This document shows positions 7,553 to 14,264 of a stretch of DNA of 15,401 nucleotides, piece by piece. Made by a program: the position numbers and the translations under genes. Origin of the DNA: an uncultured Clostridia bacterium (lineage in GTDB: Bacteria; Bacillota; Clostridia; Christensenellales; Aristaeellaceae); NCBI GenBank assembly GCA_937894675.1, contig CALCQO010000050.1, forward strand, positions 1 through 15,401, given 5' to 3'. Below the pieces are notes generated by a model. That model ran no database searches. It was not told where the DNA came from and saw only the letters and a list, made by a program, of their open reading frames with translations. Numbering within the stretch: position 1 is the stretch's first letter; every line of letters begins with the position of its first letter.

Positions 7553-8507
7553 TTTCTTCCTCCCTGAGGCGCGTTCTGATGTACTCAGCGCGCTGATAGT
7601 TGTTCATGTCGGATTGTTTTGATGCATCAGCGGTTTCCCGCAGCAGGCCATCTACAAATGGCAAGGAACAATCCAGGATCCTGTTTTCCGCGCCCATCCG
7701 CAGGCTTGACCAGAGGGACAAAAACTCCCTTTCATTCAGCCGCATGGCATGCTTCAAAATGCCATACGCCCTGTGAGCCTGATCGTGCAGAATGGATTGG
7801 GGATTGGTAAACATTTTCTCAGCCAACAGTTTTTCTTTATTCGTCAATTTTTGTACCGCGCGGTACACATGGCTGATGAGTTCGTGGGTGTCAGAATAGT
7901 TGGTTTTCATATTGACAACATGGTAGAGATTAGATGGATTCTTCCCGTCATTTCTGCTAAGGGGCAGAACGAGGCAGCTGTCACTGCCCTCAATTTCCCG
8001 CGCGCTCGCGGCAATTTGCTTCAGGGAGGTTATCACAGGCAGGTGAACCAGAACATGCATCTGCATCCCGCTGCCGGCCTGCAGTGGTTTTGCGGTCAGG
8101 TACCCGAACTCCTCCCTATAGGATGCTGGATAGTTTTCAAACACAGCGTCTTCAGCTTTTGTCAGAACACCAATCGCTTCCTGCTCATTTTGCGGTGTAG
8201 CTTGGATTCCGAGTACAACACTGTCTAATCCGTTCACAAGGGCGCAAATTGATTTTTCCTCTTGCTGATAATGAAACCATATACCTGCTTCATGGGGTTT
8301 CTGCCGCATGGCTGAGACTATCGCTGCCGGGCAGTTGCCTTCACCTTGCCGCAGGTGTTGCTCATCCTGTTTGAACGCCGCGGCGACACGCCGGACACTC
8401 TCCTCCTTTTGCTGGGGTGTCATTTTGGAGGGAAACGGTAAGTCGGCGAAATTTCGACGCAAGGTAACGACGCTTCCAAGAACCAGGTTATTCATGGGGA
8501 CATTCAC
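7530..8507 (-). CDS. mcsB: McsB-like protein, probable pseudokinase (degenerate protein arginine kinase)
   Basis: Position between mcsA and clpC and residual similarity identify this as the McsB homologue; McsB normally phosphorylates arginines on CtsR and misfolded proteins to mark them for ClpCP. The fold signature is visible (TLRRNFADLPFPSKM at 15-29, FGYLTAKP at 134-141, HLPVI, SNLYHVVN at 192-199). The active-site motifs are not. SSRIRLARN is GSVVTLRRN (11-19). The catalytic NEEDH is NGLDS (92-96). The TxCPTNVGTG motif is TAKPLQAGSG, with lysine 140 in place of the conserved cysteine. The RGxYGEGSEA glutamate loop is LSRNDGKNPS (183-192). The C-terminal RDxxRA is NNYQRA (302-307). It is also short (325 residues against about 350-360). 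The first codon is GTG at 8507 with GAGG 9 bases upstream; an ATG at 8495 is an alternative. The reading frame is intact, so it is probably a maintained non-catalytic protein rather than a pseudogene. Confidence 0.88.
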   Translation of the reverse strand: MNVPMNNLVLGSVVTLRRNFADLPFPSKMTPQQKEESVRRVAAAFKQDEQHLRQGEGNCPAAIVSAMRQKPHEAGIWFHYQQEEKSICALVNGLDSVVLGIQATPQNEQEAIGVLTKAEDAVFENYPASYREEFGYLTAKPLQAGSGMQMHVLVHLPVITSLKQIAASAREIEGSDSCLVLPLSRNDGKNPSNLYHVVNMKTNYSDTHELISHVYRAVQKLTNKEKLLAEKMFTNPQSILHDQAHRAYGILKHAMRLNEREFLSLWSSLRMGAENRILDCSLPFVDGLLRETADASKQSDMNNYQRAEYIRTRLREEENAVVRKI

Positions 8508-8991
8508 CGCTTGCAGCCTCCCTGATTCTGTCGCGCAGCGCGGCGGCCTGCTCGTAATCTTCGGATACGATGGCTTCCCTTAGTTGATGCGCCATATAGG
8601 CTACATCCGAAGCTTTAACTTCCTCAGTCGCGGGTTGTTTTTCGTCCGCTTCCTCCGTATTATCCGCCGGATGATGTCGGAGCATGTCCCGAACATGGCT
8701 GATGCCTGCCTCATAACAGTCCGCGCAGCCGAAAGTGCCATCTTCCTGTATGTTGGAAACAGGCGTTCCGCAGCTGGGGCAGAACTGATCAGGTATATCG
8801 ACAGACCTCCCCTTTTCCTCCTGCTGCGCGCCTTCCTCGTTATGCATTCCAAGGCTGCGGAGCGTGCGGAAAAAGTCACTCTGCGCTTTCATGGCGCATT
8901 GCCCGCATATGGTACGGGTTGTCAGGCGGCCGTTGTTAAATATCTGAAACACAATATTGGCTTCGTTCTTGTGGCATACTTCACAAATCAT
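8488..8991 (-). CDS. mcsA: McsA, zinc-finger activator of the McsB/CtsR system
   Basis: McsA is a small cytoplasmic zinc protein that activates McsB and helps control CtsR in low-GC Gram-positive bacteria. The 167-residue product has two pairs of CxxC zinc knuckles (Cys3/Cys6 with Cys29/Cys32; Cys71/Cys74 with Cys89/Cys92), an acidic linker, and a C-terminal UVR motif at about 130-158 (LREAIVSEDYEQAAALRDRI). All family features look intact. This stands out because its usual partner McsB is degenerate here. The start is well supported by AAGGAGGA 6-7 bases upstream. Its ATG overlaps the ctsR stop (ATGA) and its end overlaps the McsB reading frame by up to 20 bases, so translation is coupled along the operon. 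Confidence 0.93.
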   Translation of the reverse strand: MICEVCHKNEANIVFQIFNNGRLTTRTICGQCAMKAQSDFFRTLRSLGMHNEEGAQQEEKGRSVDIPDQFCPSCGTPVSNIQEDGTFGCADCYEAGISHVRDMLRHHPADNTEEADEKQPATEEVKASDVAYMAHQLREAIVSEDYEQAAALRDRIREAASGECPHE

Positions 8992-9470
8992 CGATTGTCC
9001 TCCTTCCCCCTGTTCATGGCGATACTCAGTAGCATATGTCTGAGCATGCTGGCACGAAGGGCATCCTTTAGTTGAATGGGAATGGGAATGGAAAAAGCCT
9101 GGGGACTAAGGGCCGCGTTCATGAGCCAATAGTCACTTTGAGCAATGGTTCTGCTTTCCAGAAGCTGCCGCGTTAGGATTTGGGCAGACTTGGCGTCGAT
9201 GGTATCCCCGATACGCTCCTTCAATAGATAATCCAGATACTCTCCGTTCTTCCTTTGCAGACGGGTAATCCGGATGAAACCGCCGCCGCCCCGCTGGCTT
9301 TCTATAACATACCCATGATCGGGTGTAAAACGCGTTGAAAGCACGTAATTAATCTGTGAGGGCGAACAGCTGAAGTATTCAGCCAGTTCATTGCGCTGCA
9401 GCTCCACTTCCCTCTGGTCCTGCGCCATCATCTCTTTAATGAAGCGCTCAATCGTATCACTAAGCCGCAT
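8988..9470 (-). CDS. ctsR: Heat-shock transcription repressor CtsR
   Basis: CtsR represses clp genes and its own operon by binding tandem heptamers; it releases DNA on heating. The 160-residue protein has an N-terminal winged helix-turn-helix with the recognition segment SPSQINYVLSTRFTPDHGY (36-54), and the glycine wing RGGGGFIRI at 60-68. In Bacillus the glycine loop is the heat sensor and the arginine before it can be phosphorylated by McsB; both are kept here. The C-terminal half (about 75-155) matches the dimerisation domain (LLESRTIAQSDYWLM; LRASMLRHML). It is the first gene of the operon ctsR-mcsA-mcsB-clpC. The start ATG follows AAGGTGA. A CtsR-type operator lies about 30 bases upstream, so autoregulation is expected. 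Confidence 0.96.
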   Translation of the reverse strand: MRLSDTIERFIKEMMAQDQREVELQRNELAEYFSCSPSQINYVLSTRFTPDHGYVIESQRGGGGFIRITRLQRKNGEYLDYLLKERIGDTIDAKSAQILTRQLLESRTIAQSDYWLMNAALSPQAFSIPIPIQLKDALRASMLRHMLLSIAMNRGKEDNR

Positions 9471-9501
9471 GCATTCACCTTCTTTCGGTTAGTTCAAAGA
9501 C

Positions 9502-9518
9502 TCTGACTATCTCTGACT
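9502..9518 (-). promoter_or_regulatory. CtsR operator (tandem heptamer) before ctsR
   Basis: Read on the minus strand, the sequence is AGTCAGA-GAT-AGTCAGA. This is a perfect tandem repeat of a heptamer with a 3-base spacer, the same arrangement as the known CtsR box (A/GGTCAAA, 3 bases, A/GGTCAAA). The heptamer itself differs at position 6 (G for A). It lies just downstream of the likely -10 box of ctsR. Confidence 0.75.
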
Positions 9519-9523
9519 ATTAG

Positions 9524-9552
9524 AGTTTACCATACAATCCCATGGGATGCAA
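9524..9552 (-). promoter_or_regulatory. Probable promoter of the ctsR operon
   Basis: On the minus strand a -35-like TTGCAT (9552-9547) and a -10-like TAAACT (9529-9524) are 17 bases apart. Neither is perfect. The predicted start falls at the edge of the CtsR operator, which fits repression by blocking transcription initiation. Confidence 0.45.
9537..9548. repeat. 12-base perfect palindrome in the divergent promoter region
   Basis: ATCCCATGGGAT reads the same on both strands. It sits mostly between the -35 and -10 boxes proposed for ctsR and 42 bases upstream of the -35 box of the divergent gene. It may be an operator; no regulator is indicated. Confidence 0.4.
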
Positions 9553-9589
9553 TATCCCAGAGGCCATGGCTGTCCTGCTGTTGGAACAA

Positions 9590-9618
9590 TTTACAAAGGC
9601 TTTCATTTCATGTATGAT
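9590..9618 (+). promoter_or_regulatory. Promoter of the zinc-ribbon/TPM gene pair
   Basis: A -35 box TTTACA (9590-9595) and a -10 box TATGAT (9613-9618) are 17 bases apart, upstream of the plus-strand gene that starts at 9685. The leader would be about 60 bases. Confidence 0.65.
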
Positions 9619-9684
9619 AAGCAAGAGTTACATTCATCCTTGAGATGCAATAGTAGTGCCTTAATGCAGGGAAAGGAGCAATGC

Positions 9685-10782
9685 ATGGCAACATTAACGT
9701 ATAAATGTCCGTCCTGCGGCAGTCCCCTGGTGTTTGACGGCCGCAGCCAGGATATGACTTGCGGCAGCTGCGGCAATTCCTTCGAGACGGAAACCGTTCA
9801 GCAGGTCAATGCCATCGAACAAAAGACAGAAAAAGAACCAAACAGCACCAACTGGCAAGTGGAGGAAAGACCTTTTTCACCGGAAGAGGCAGCGCGCACA
9901 CGCTCCTACTCCTGCTCTTCCTGCGGCGCGGAGCTGTTAACCGACGAAACAACTGTGGCCACCAATTGCGCTTTTTGCGGCAGCCCATCGATTCTGCCCA
10001 CCCAATTTACGCAGGATACCCGTCCATCTGTCATCATCCCTTTTACTGTATCCAAAGAACAGGCGACGGCCATGTTCCACAATTACTTTAAGGGAAAAAA
10101 GCTGATCCCCAACCTGTTCTTGCGCAACAATACAATCGATGAAATCAGACAATTGTATGTACCCTATTGGCTTTTTACCTGTCAGGCTGACGCGCAGATA
10201 ACTTATAACGCGACCCAGGTGCGCAGTTACAGGAGCGGACAATATCGGGTAACGCAGACACGCCACTTTGTGGTTAACCGGTCGGGAACCCTTGATTTCA
10301 GAGATCTTCCGGTTGATGCCAGCAGCAAGATGGATAATGAGATAACTGAGTCCATCGAGCCCTATAACATGTCGGGGGCAATCAACTTTTCTCCGGAAAC
10401 GCTGTCCGGCGCGCTGGCGAACCGTGCGGATGTCAATTCAGAGGAATCCAAGCGCAGAGCTGACCAGCGTATACGTACAACCACTGAAAACACTTTCCGC
10501 TCGACCGTGATGGGGTACGATTCGGTTATTCCCCGCGCATCCAATATTCAGATTCCTGACGGCACCAGCATGCCCGCTTTGTACCCGCTTTGGCACATCA
10601 CCACAAAGAAGGAAGGCAAAACATATACCTTTGCCATCAACGGCCAAACCGGGGAACTAACCTGCAACATTCCCTTCTCCATGGCCAAGCTGATTTCATG
10701 GGTAGTGGGGATAACCGGCGGCATCACAGCGGTTGGTTTTCTTATCCTGTTTCTGATCGCCTATCTGGGGGTGCTGACATGA
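9685..10782 (+). CDS. Double zinc-ribbon protein with C-terminal membrane anchor, function unknown
   Basis: The 365-residue product begins with two zinc ribbons: Cys8/Cys11 with Cys26/Cys29, and Cys77/Cys80 with Cys95/Cys98, joined by a polar linker. A large mixed domain follows, with PYWLFTCQADAQITYNATQVRSY near the middle, then a single hydrophobic helix close to the C-terminus (about 338-362). Such proteins are common in Bacillota and are often labelled as replication-helicase-like or TFIIB-type zinc ribbon proteins; their role is not established. The ATG at 9685 is chosen because AAAGGAG (9672-9678) lies 6 bases upstream; an open frame extends back to 9547 but has no such signal. The stop overlaps the next start (ATGA), so the two proteins are probably made together and may act at the membrane together. 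Confidence 0.82.
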   Translation: MATLTYKCPSCGSPLVFDGRSQDMTCGSCGNSFETETVQQVNAIEQKTEKEPNSTNWQVEERPFSPEEAARTRSYSCSSCGAELLTDETTVATNCAFCGSPSILPTQFTQDTRPSVIIPFTVSKEQATAMFHNYFKGKKLIPNLFLRNNTIDEIRQLYVPYWLFTCQADAQITYNATQVRSYRSGQYRVTQTRHFVVNRSGTLDFRDLPVDASSKMDNEITESIEPYNMSGAINFSPETLSGALANRADVNSEESKRRADQRIRTTTENTFRSTVMGYDSVIPRASNIQIPDGTSMPALYPLWHITTKKEGKTYTFAINGQTGELTCNIPFSMAKLISWVVGITGGITAVGFLILFLIAYLGVLT

Positions 10783-11561
10783 AGAAAGCATTTGTAGGCC
10801 TGGTCATGCTGTTGGTTATCTTGCTTTTCCTACCGGCACAGGCGCAGGAACAGAATCTGCAGCATGTATACGACCAGGCGGGAACCTTCACATCCAGTGA
10901 GATCAGCAGTCTTGAGAAGGAAATGTCCGCAATCTATCAGGAGTTTGGTGTGGACACCATGATTGTAACCACCAACAATTCCCGGGGAATGGCGCCCGAC
11001 TACTATGCCGCATACTTTTATGAGCAAGTGCGCCCCTACCAGGATTTCACGGATTATGTTATCTTCGCGTTTTGCTTTGATATTGGGCCAAGGGGTCAGT
11101 ATGGGGAAGCAGCCCATGGGAAGATGCAGCGGCTGCTGACATCCCGCGGGGATGATGAACTGTACAATATTCTTGCCCCCTATCTGCCCAGCAGGAATTA
11201 CGCGCCTGCCATGCAGGATTATCTCCAGTATGTGCGTAAGGCGCTTACGCCCAGAACGCCCATGGAAATAGCAAGCGGTTATCTACTGTTTGTGGTTATT
11301 TTCGCGGTGGTCGTGGCAGGAATTGTCATCGCTTCCTTCCTAAGCAAAATGAAAACTGCAAAGCGAAAATCAAACGCAACCATGTACGCGGTTTCCAATA
11401 GTCTGCGGCTGCGGCAAAGCAATGACATATTCCTGTACCAGACGGAACGAAGGACGAAAATCGAAACAAACAACTCCAGCCGCGGCGGTGGCGGAGGCGG
11501 ACGCAGTTTTACCAGCAGCGGAAGCGGCCGCTCCTACGGCGGCAGAAGCGGCAGTTTATAA
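10779..11561 (+). CDS. TPM-domain (YgcG-like) exported membrane protein
   Basis: The 260-residue protein has an N-terminal signal peptide (MKKAFVGLVMLLVILLFLPAQA, with likely cleavage near residue 22), a TPM domain at about 30-155 (VYDQAGTFTSSEISSLEKEMS, then GVDTMIVTT), a membrane helix at about 167-189, a basic cytoplasmic segment, and a Gly/Ser/Arg-rich tail with six glycines in a row (about 236-241). This architecture matches the YgcG family, in which an extracytoplasmic TPM domain is followed by a helix and a glycine-rich end. TPM domains were linked to acid phosphatase activity and photosystem repair in plants; the bacterial role is unclear. The start overlaps the preceding stop (ATGA) and is preceded by GGGGGTG. 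The glycine-rich tail may be disordered. Confidence 0.85.
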   Translation: MKKAFVGLVMLLVILLFLPAQAQEQNLQHVYDQAGTFTSSEISSLEKEMSAIYQEFGVDTMIVTTNNSRGMAPDYYAAYFYEQVRPYQDFTDYVIFAFCFDIGPRGQYGEAAHGKMQRLLTSRGDDELYNILAPYLPSRNYAPAMQDYLQYVRKALTPRTPMEIASGYLLFVVIFAVVVAGIVIASFLSKMKTAKRKSNATMYAVSNSLRLRQSNDIFLYQTERRTKIETNNSSRGGGGGGRSFTSSGSGRSYGGRSGSL

Positions 11562-11580
11562 TCAGAGATATTACGTTATG

Positions 11581-11603
11581 AAAGCAGCTTCGGCTGCTTT
11601 TTT
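11581..11603 (+). terminator. Terminator with UUCG tetraloop after the TPM gene
   Basis: The arms AAAGCAGC (11581-11588) and GCTGCTTT (11593-11600) close a TTCG loop, followed by T to 11603. It ends the plus-strand pair. It also directly follows the stop codon of the minus-strand penicillin-binding protein gene, but the T-run on that side is only three bases, so termination from that side would be weak. Confidence 0.9.
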
Positions 11604-13014
11604 ACTTTGCCGTTAAGGGGGATCCGGTAATGGCGCTGAATATCTTTCCCGCAATGGGCGCCGCGACAGCGCCGCCTCCGCCCGCGTCCATCACCACAAC
11701 GCATACAGCATACGGAAACTGAGGCTCGTCGATGAAACCAACAAACCACGCGTTGTTCTCTTTCTGGCTATCCACTTCAGCGGTACCGGTCTTTCCGCAG
11801 ATTCTATGCCCCGCCACATTGGCCCGGGTGCCTGTGCCCGATTTGACTACCTGATTCATATAGTCAGCGATGGTGTCCGCATCCGCCTTGGAAAGAGGGT
11901 GCAGGTACTGTTTGGGAACCAGCTGCGCTTTGATTTCATTGTTGATGGAAACCGCTTTCAGCAGCAGCTTGGGCTCCATCATCACGCCGTCATTGGCCAC
12001 TGCGGAAGCAATCATGCACATATGCAGCGGCGTTAACTGAAGAGCGCTTTGCCCCACCCCAGTCCATGCGATTTCTTTATCCGTTCTGTTTTTCTGGGGG
12101 TATACGGAGTTTTCCACGACAAAGTCCTGGAATAGGAAATAATCACCAATCCCAAAATCCTTGGATGTGCTGGCCAGCGCCGCGTCCCCCATCTGCTGGG
12201 CGAGCTTGCCGAAGGTGATATTGCAGCTGAGAGTAAAAGCCTTACTGAGGGACAGTTTGTTGTGGATGGCGTTGCCGGCGTCCCGCATTACACTGTCCGC
12301 GAAGGGAAGTTCTCCAGTGCAGACATACTCCTGCACCGCCGCGCCGGGAATATTCTTCAATGACGCGGCCAGGGTTATCAATTTGAAGGTAGATCCAGGC
12401 GCGCTGTTCCATCTGGTTGCGTTGTTCCAGAAAGGCTGAAGCGGATCCGTTTTGACGCTCTCTGTGATGTTGTCCGGATCAAATGTCGGAAAGCTTTGCA
12501 GGGAGAGCACTTCACCGGTACGGTAGTTCATCACGATGACGGCGCCCTTTTTATCAGTAGGAAATATGGAAGATACATATCTGGATAAATTACTGTCGAT
12601 GGAAAGGGTCAGGTTGTTTCCATGCAGTTTCTCGCCTTTAAGCGCGTGGGCAAGCCGCTGGAAGTAGGAAACATTGAACCCATACAGATAATTGGACATA
12701 AACGACTCGACGCCGTAGCCAACATTGTTGGTTCTGTCTCCAAGAACATGCACCACTGCGTTGCGGACTGAGCCGTCCTGGTGATACAAGCGTTTTCCCT
12801 GAGCGTCCGTTGTGGCAAGAACGGTGCCGTTGCGGTCCATGATGTTGCCGGGGATGGCGTTAGTCTTCATTTCCCGCAGATACGTGTTTGCGCTGGAGGA
12901 AAACCACCTGTTCCCCTGCGTCAGCACACTGTAGGCGCCAAAAACAATCAGGCTGATTAACAGCACAACCATGCCGGTGGCAATGATTTTGATATGACTT
13001 TTCAATAGTTTCAT
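11602..13014 (-). CDS. Class B penicillin-binding protein (PbpA/FtsI-like peptidoglycan transpeptidase)
   Basis: This 470-residue D,D-transpeptidase cross-links peptidoglycan outside the cell membrane. One membrane anchor is seen at about 9-31. A short N-terminal pedestal follows (IPGNIMDRNGTVLA at 54-67). The transpeptidase domain carries all three active-site motifs: STFK at 208-211 (catalytic Ser208), SCN at 263-265 and KTGT at 408-411. The pedestal is compact, resembling the PbpA group encoded beside rodA in Actinobacteria and some Clostridia rather than the longer FtsI or PBP2 forms. It overlaps the upstream SEDS gene by 4 bases (ATGA), so the two are very likely a glycosyltransferase/transpeptidase pair. 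The start is set by that overlap; the ribosome binding site is weak (GGGGATGAG), as expected with coupled translation. Confidence 0.92.
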   Translation of the reverse strand: MKLLKSHIKIIATGMVVLLISLIVFGAYSVLTQGNRWFSSSANTYLREMKTNAIPGNIMDRNGTVLATTDAQGKRLYHQDGSVRNAVVHVLGDRTNNVGYGVESFMSNYLYGFNVSYFQRLAHALKGEKLHGNNLTLSIDSNLSRYVSSIFPTDKKGAVIVMNYRTGEVLSLQSFPTFDPDNITESVKTDPLQPFWNNATRWNSAPGSTFKLITLAASLKNIPGAAVQEYVCTGELPFADSVMRDAGNAIHNKLSLSKAFTLSCNITFGKLAQQMGDAALASTSKDFGIGDYFLFQDFVVENSVYPQKNRTDKEIAWTGVGQSALQLTPLHMCMIASAVANDGVMMEPKLLLKAVSINNEIKAQLVPKQYLHPLSKADADTIADYMNQVVKSGTGTRANVAGHRICGKTGTAEVDSQKENNAWFVGFIDEPQFPYAVCVVVMDAGGGGAVAAPIAGKIFSAITGSPLTAK

Positions 13015-14264
13015 GGCAGCTCATCCCCCATGGTAGCCATCTTGGCGTCCTGCGCAATGTGGTCCTCGTTAATGCTCTCAATCCCCTGCAGGAGCCCAAT
13101 GAGGCACAGGCTTGATAATAAGGATGTTCCGCCATAACTGATAAAGGGCAGCGTGACGCCTGTGATGGGGATCAGATTGATGTTGCCGCCAATGATAACA
13201 AAGGTTTGAAACGCAATAAACAAAGAGCATCCCATCGCCAGCAGGCTGTGAAACCGATGGTTGCAGCGGGAGCTGATTCCAATGCCGCGGATAAAGATGA
13301 TGATGTACAGAATAATCAGACAGATGCCCAATATAATACCAAACTCGTTGACAATAAAAGGGAAGATGGAGTCGGTTTCCCTGACAGGAATTTTGGAAGC
13401 GTTGCCCGCTCCCAACCCCAAGCCAAATAGCCCGCCGTTGACGATCGCCAGTAGGGATTGCACGGTTTGGAAACCTTCATTCTCATAGTTTCCCCAGGGA
13501 TTGGTCCAAGCCGTAATCCTGCGGTCTATATGCGCAAAACCCATGCTTTTAAGCCAGCTGTAGCCCAGGATACCAGCTGCGGCCGCGCCGCCGAACCCCG
13601 CGCCCAGCAGCGCGAAACTGCCTGTGGACACGTACATCATCAGCAGGGAAACGATAAAGTATAAAAGGGCTGTTCCCAGGTCTTTCTGCAGCAAAAGGAA
13701 AACCAGACAGATACCCGTAAAAATTATGGATAAAAGCACCTTTCGTTTTGACAATAGATACGCGTTCACAACAACCAAGACCACTTTCACAAGCTCGCTC
13801 GGTTGGAAATTCAGCCCTCCCAAAGCAATCCATGCTTTGGCGCCGCCAACTTCCCTACCGATGACGACAGGCAGCGCCATGAGGACCAGCGCTCCGCCTG
13901 CGGCGATAACCAGCAGCGGTTTGAAACGGCTTAAATGACGGATGGCCAGCATGCATAGAATCATGGCCAAAACACCGGCACCGTAATTAATTGCCTGGTT
14001 GATTCCCTTTTCCGGGCTGATGCGGTACAGCACCAATACGCCCAGAGAGCACAACAGGTTCACCAGGGATAGAAGCAAACTGTCAGCACGAAAGACTTTG
14101 GGAATCAATGCTGATGAAGCAAGGAAGATCAGCGGAACAACAAAAGCCATAATAAGGCTTTGAATGTCCATGTTTTTTAACGCCAACAGAAAGAAACCGC
14201 TCGCTACAAACAAAGCGATGGCGCCAATCATTTTCTTTCCGGGGTTATGCTTAGCCGTCGCCAT
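13011..14264 (-). CDS. SEDS-family peptidoglycan glycosyltransferase (FtsW/RodA/SpoVE)
   Basis: SEDS proteins are multi-pass membrane enzymes that polymerise lipid II into glycan strands with a partner class B penicillin-binding protein. The 417 residues contain about ten hydrophobic helices. Family motifs are clear: AWIALGGLNFQPSELVKV at 144-161, QKDLGTAL at 193-200, GLGLGAGNASKIPVRETDSIFPF around 281-303 with the conserved acidic residue at Asp298, and GVTLPFISYGGTSLL at 369-383. The partner PBP is encoded immediately downstream with a 4-base overlap, and an FHA-like protein is encoded upstream with a 14-base overlap. Which process it serves (elongation, division or sporulation) cannot be told from the sequence. 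The start follows AGGAG at about 8 bases. Confidence 0.93.
   Translation of the reverse strand: MATAKHNPGKKMIGAIALFVASGFFLLALKNMDIQSLIMAFVVPLIFLASSALIPKVFRADSLLLSLVNLLCSLGVLVLYRISPEKGINQAINYGAGVLAMILCMLAIRHLSRFKPLLVIAAGGALVLMALPVVIGREVGGAKAWIALGGLNFQPSELVKVVLVVVNAYLLSKRKVLLSIIFTGICLVFLLLQKDLGTALLYFIVSLLMMYVSTGSFALLGAGFGGAAAAGILGYSWLKSMGFAHIDRRITAWTNPWGNYENEGFQTVQSLLAIVNGGLFGLGLGAGNASKIPVRETDSIFPFIVNEFGIILGICLIILYIIIFIRGIGISSRCNHRFHSLLAMGCSLFIAFQTFVIIGGNINLIPITGVTLPFISYGGTSLLSSLCLIGLLQGIESINEDHIAQDAKMATMGDELP

Noticed and set aside
7530..8507. mcsB as a frameshifted pseudogene
   Set aside because: The frame is open over 325 codons, overlaps both neighbours in the usual coupled way, and keeps the fold signature to the C-terminus, so decay by frameshift is not supported; degenerate motifs point to a pseudokinase instead.
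9546..9652. Direct repeat GATGCAATA at 9546-9554 and 9644-9652
   Set aside because: Nine bases, only two copies, no regular spacing and no link to a promoter element; likely chance.
9547..9684. N-terminal extension of the zinc-ribbon protein by 46 codons
   Set aside because: The extension overlaps the predicted promoter, lacks a ribosome binding site, and the ATG at 9685 has a strong AAAGGAG at the right distance.
10590..10778. N-terminal extension of the TPM protein into the preceding gene
   Set aside because: The ATG at 10779 begins a classic signal peptide and overlaps the previous stop as ATGA; the longer form would bury the signal peptide.
13206..13938. Plus-strand open frames opposite the SEDS gene
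   Set aside because: They are shadows of a membrane protein gene with clear family motifs on the minus strand.
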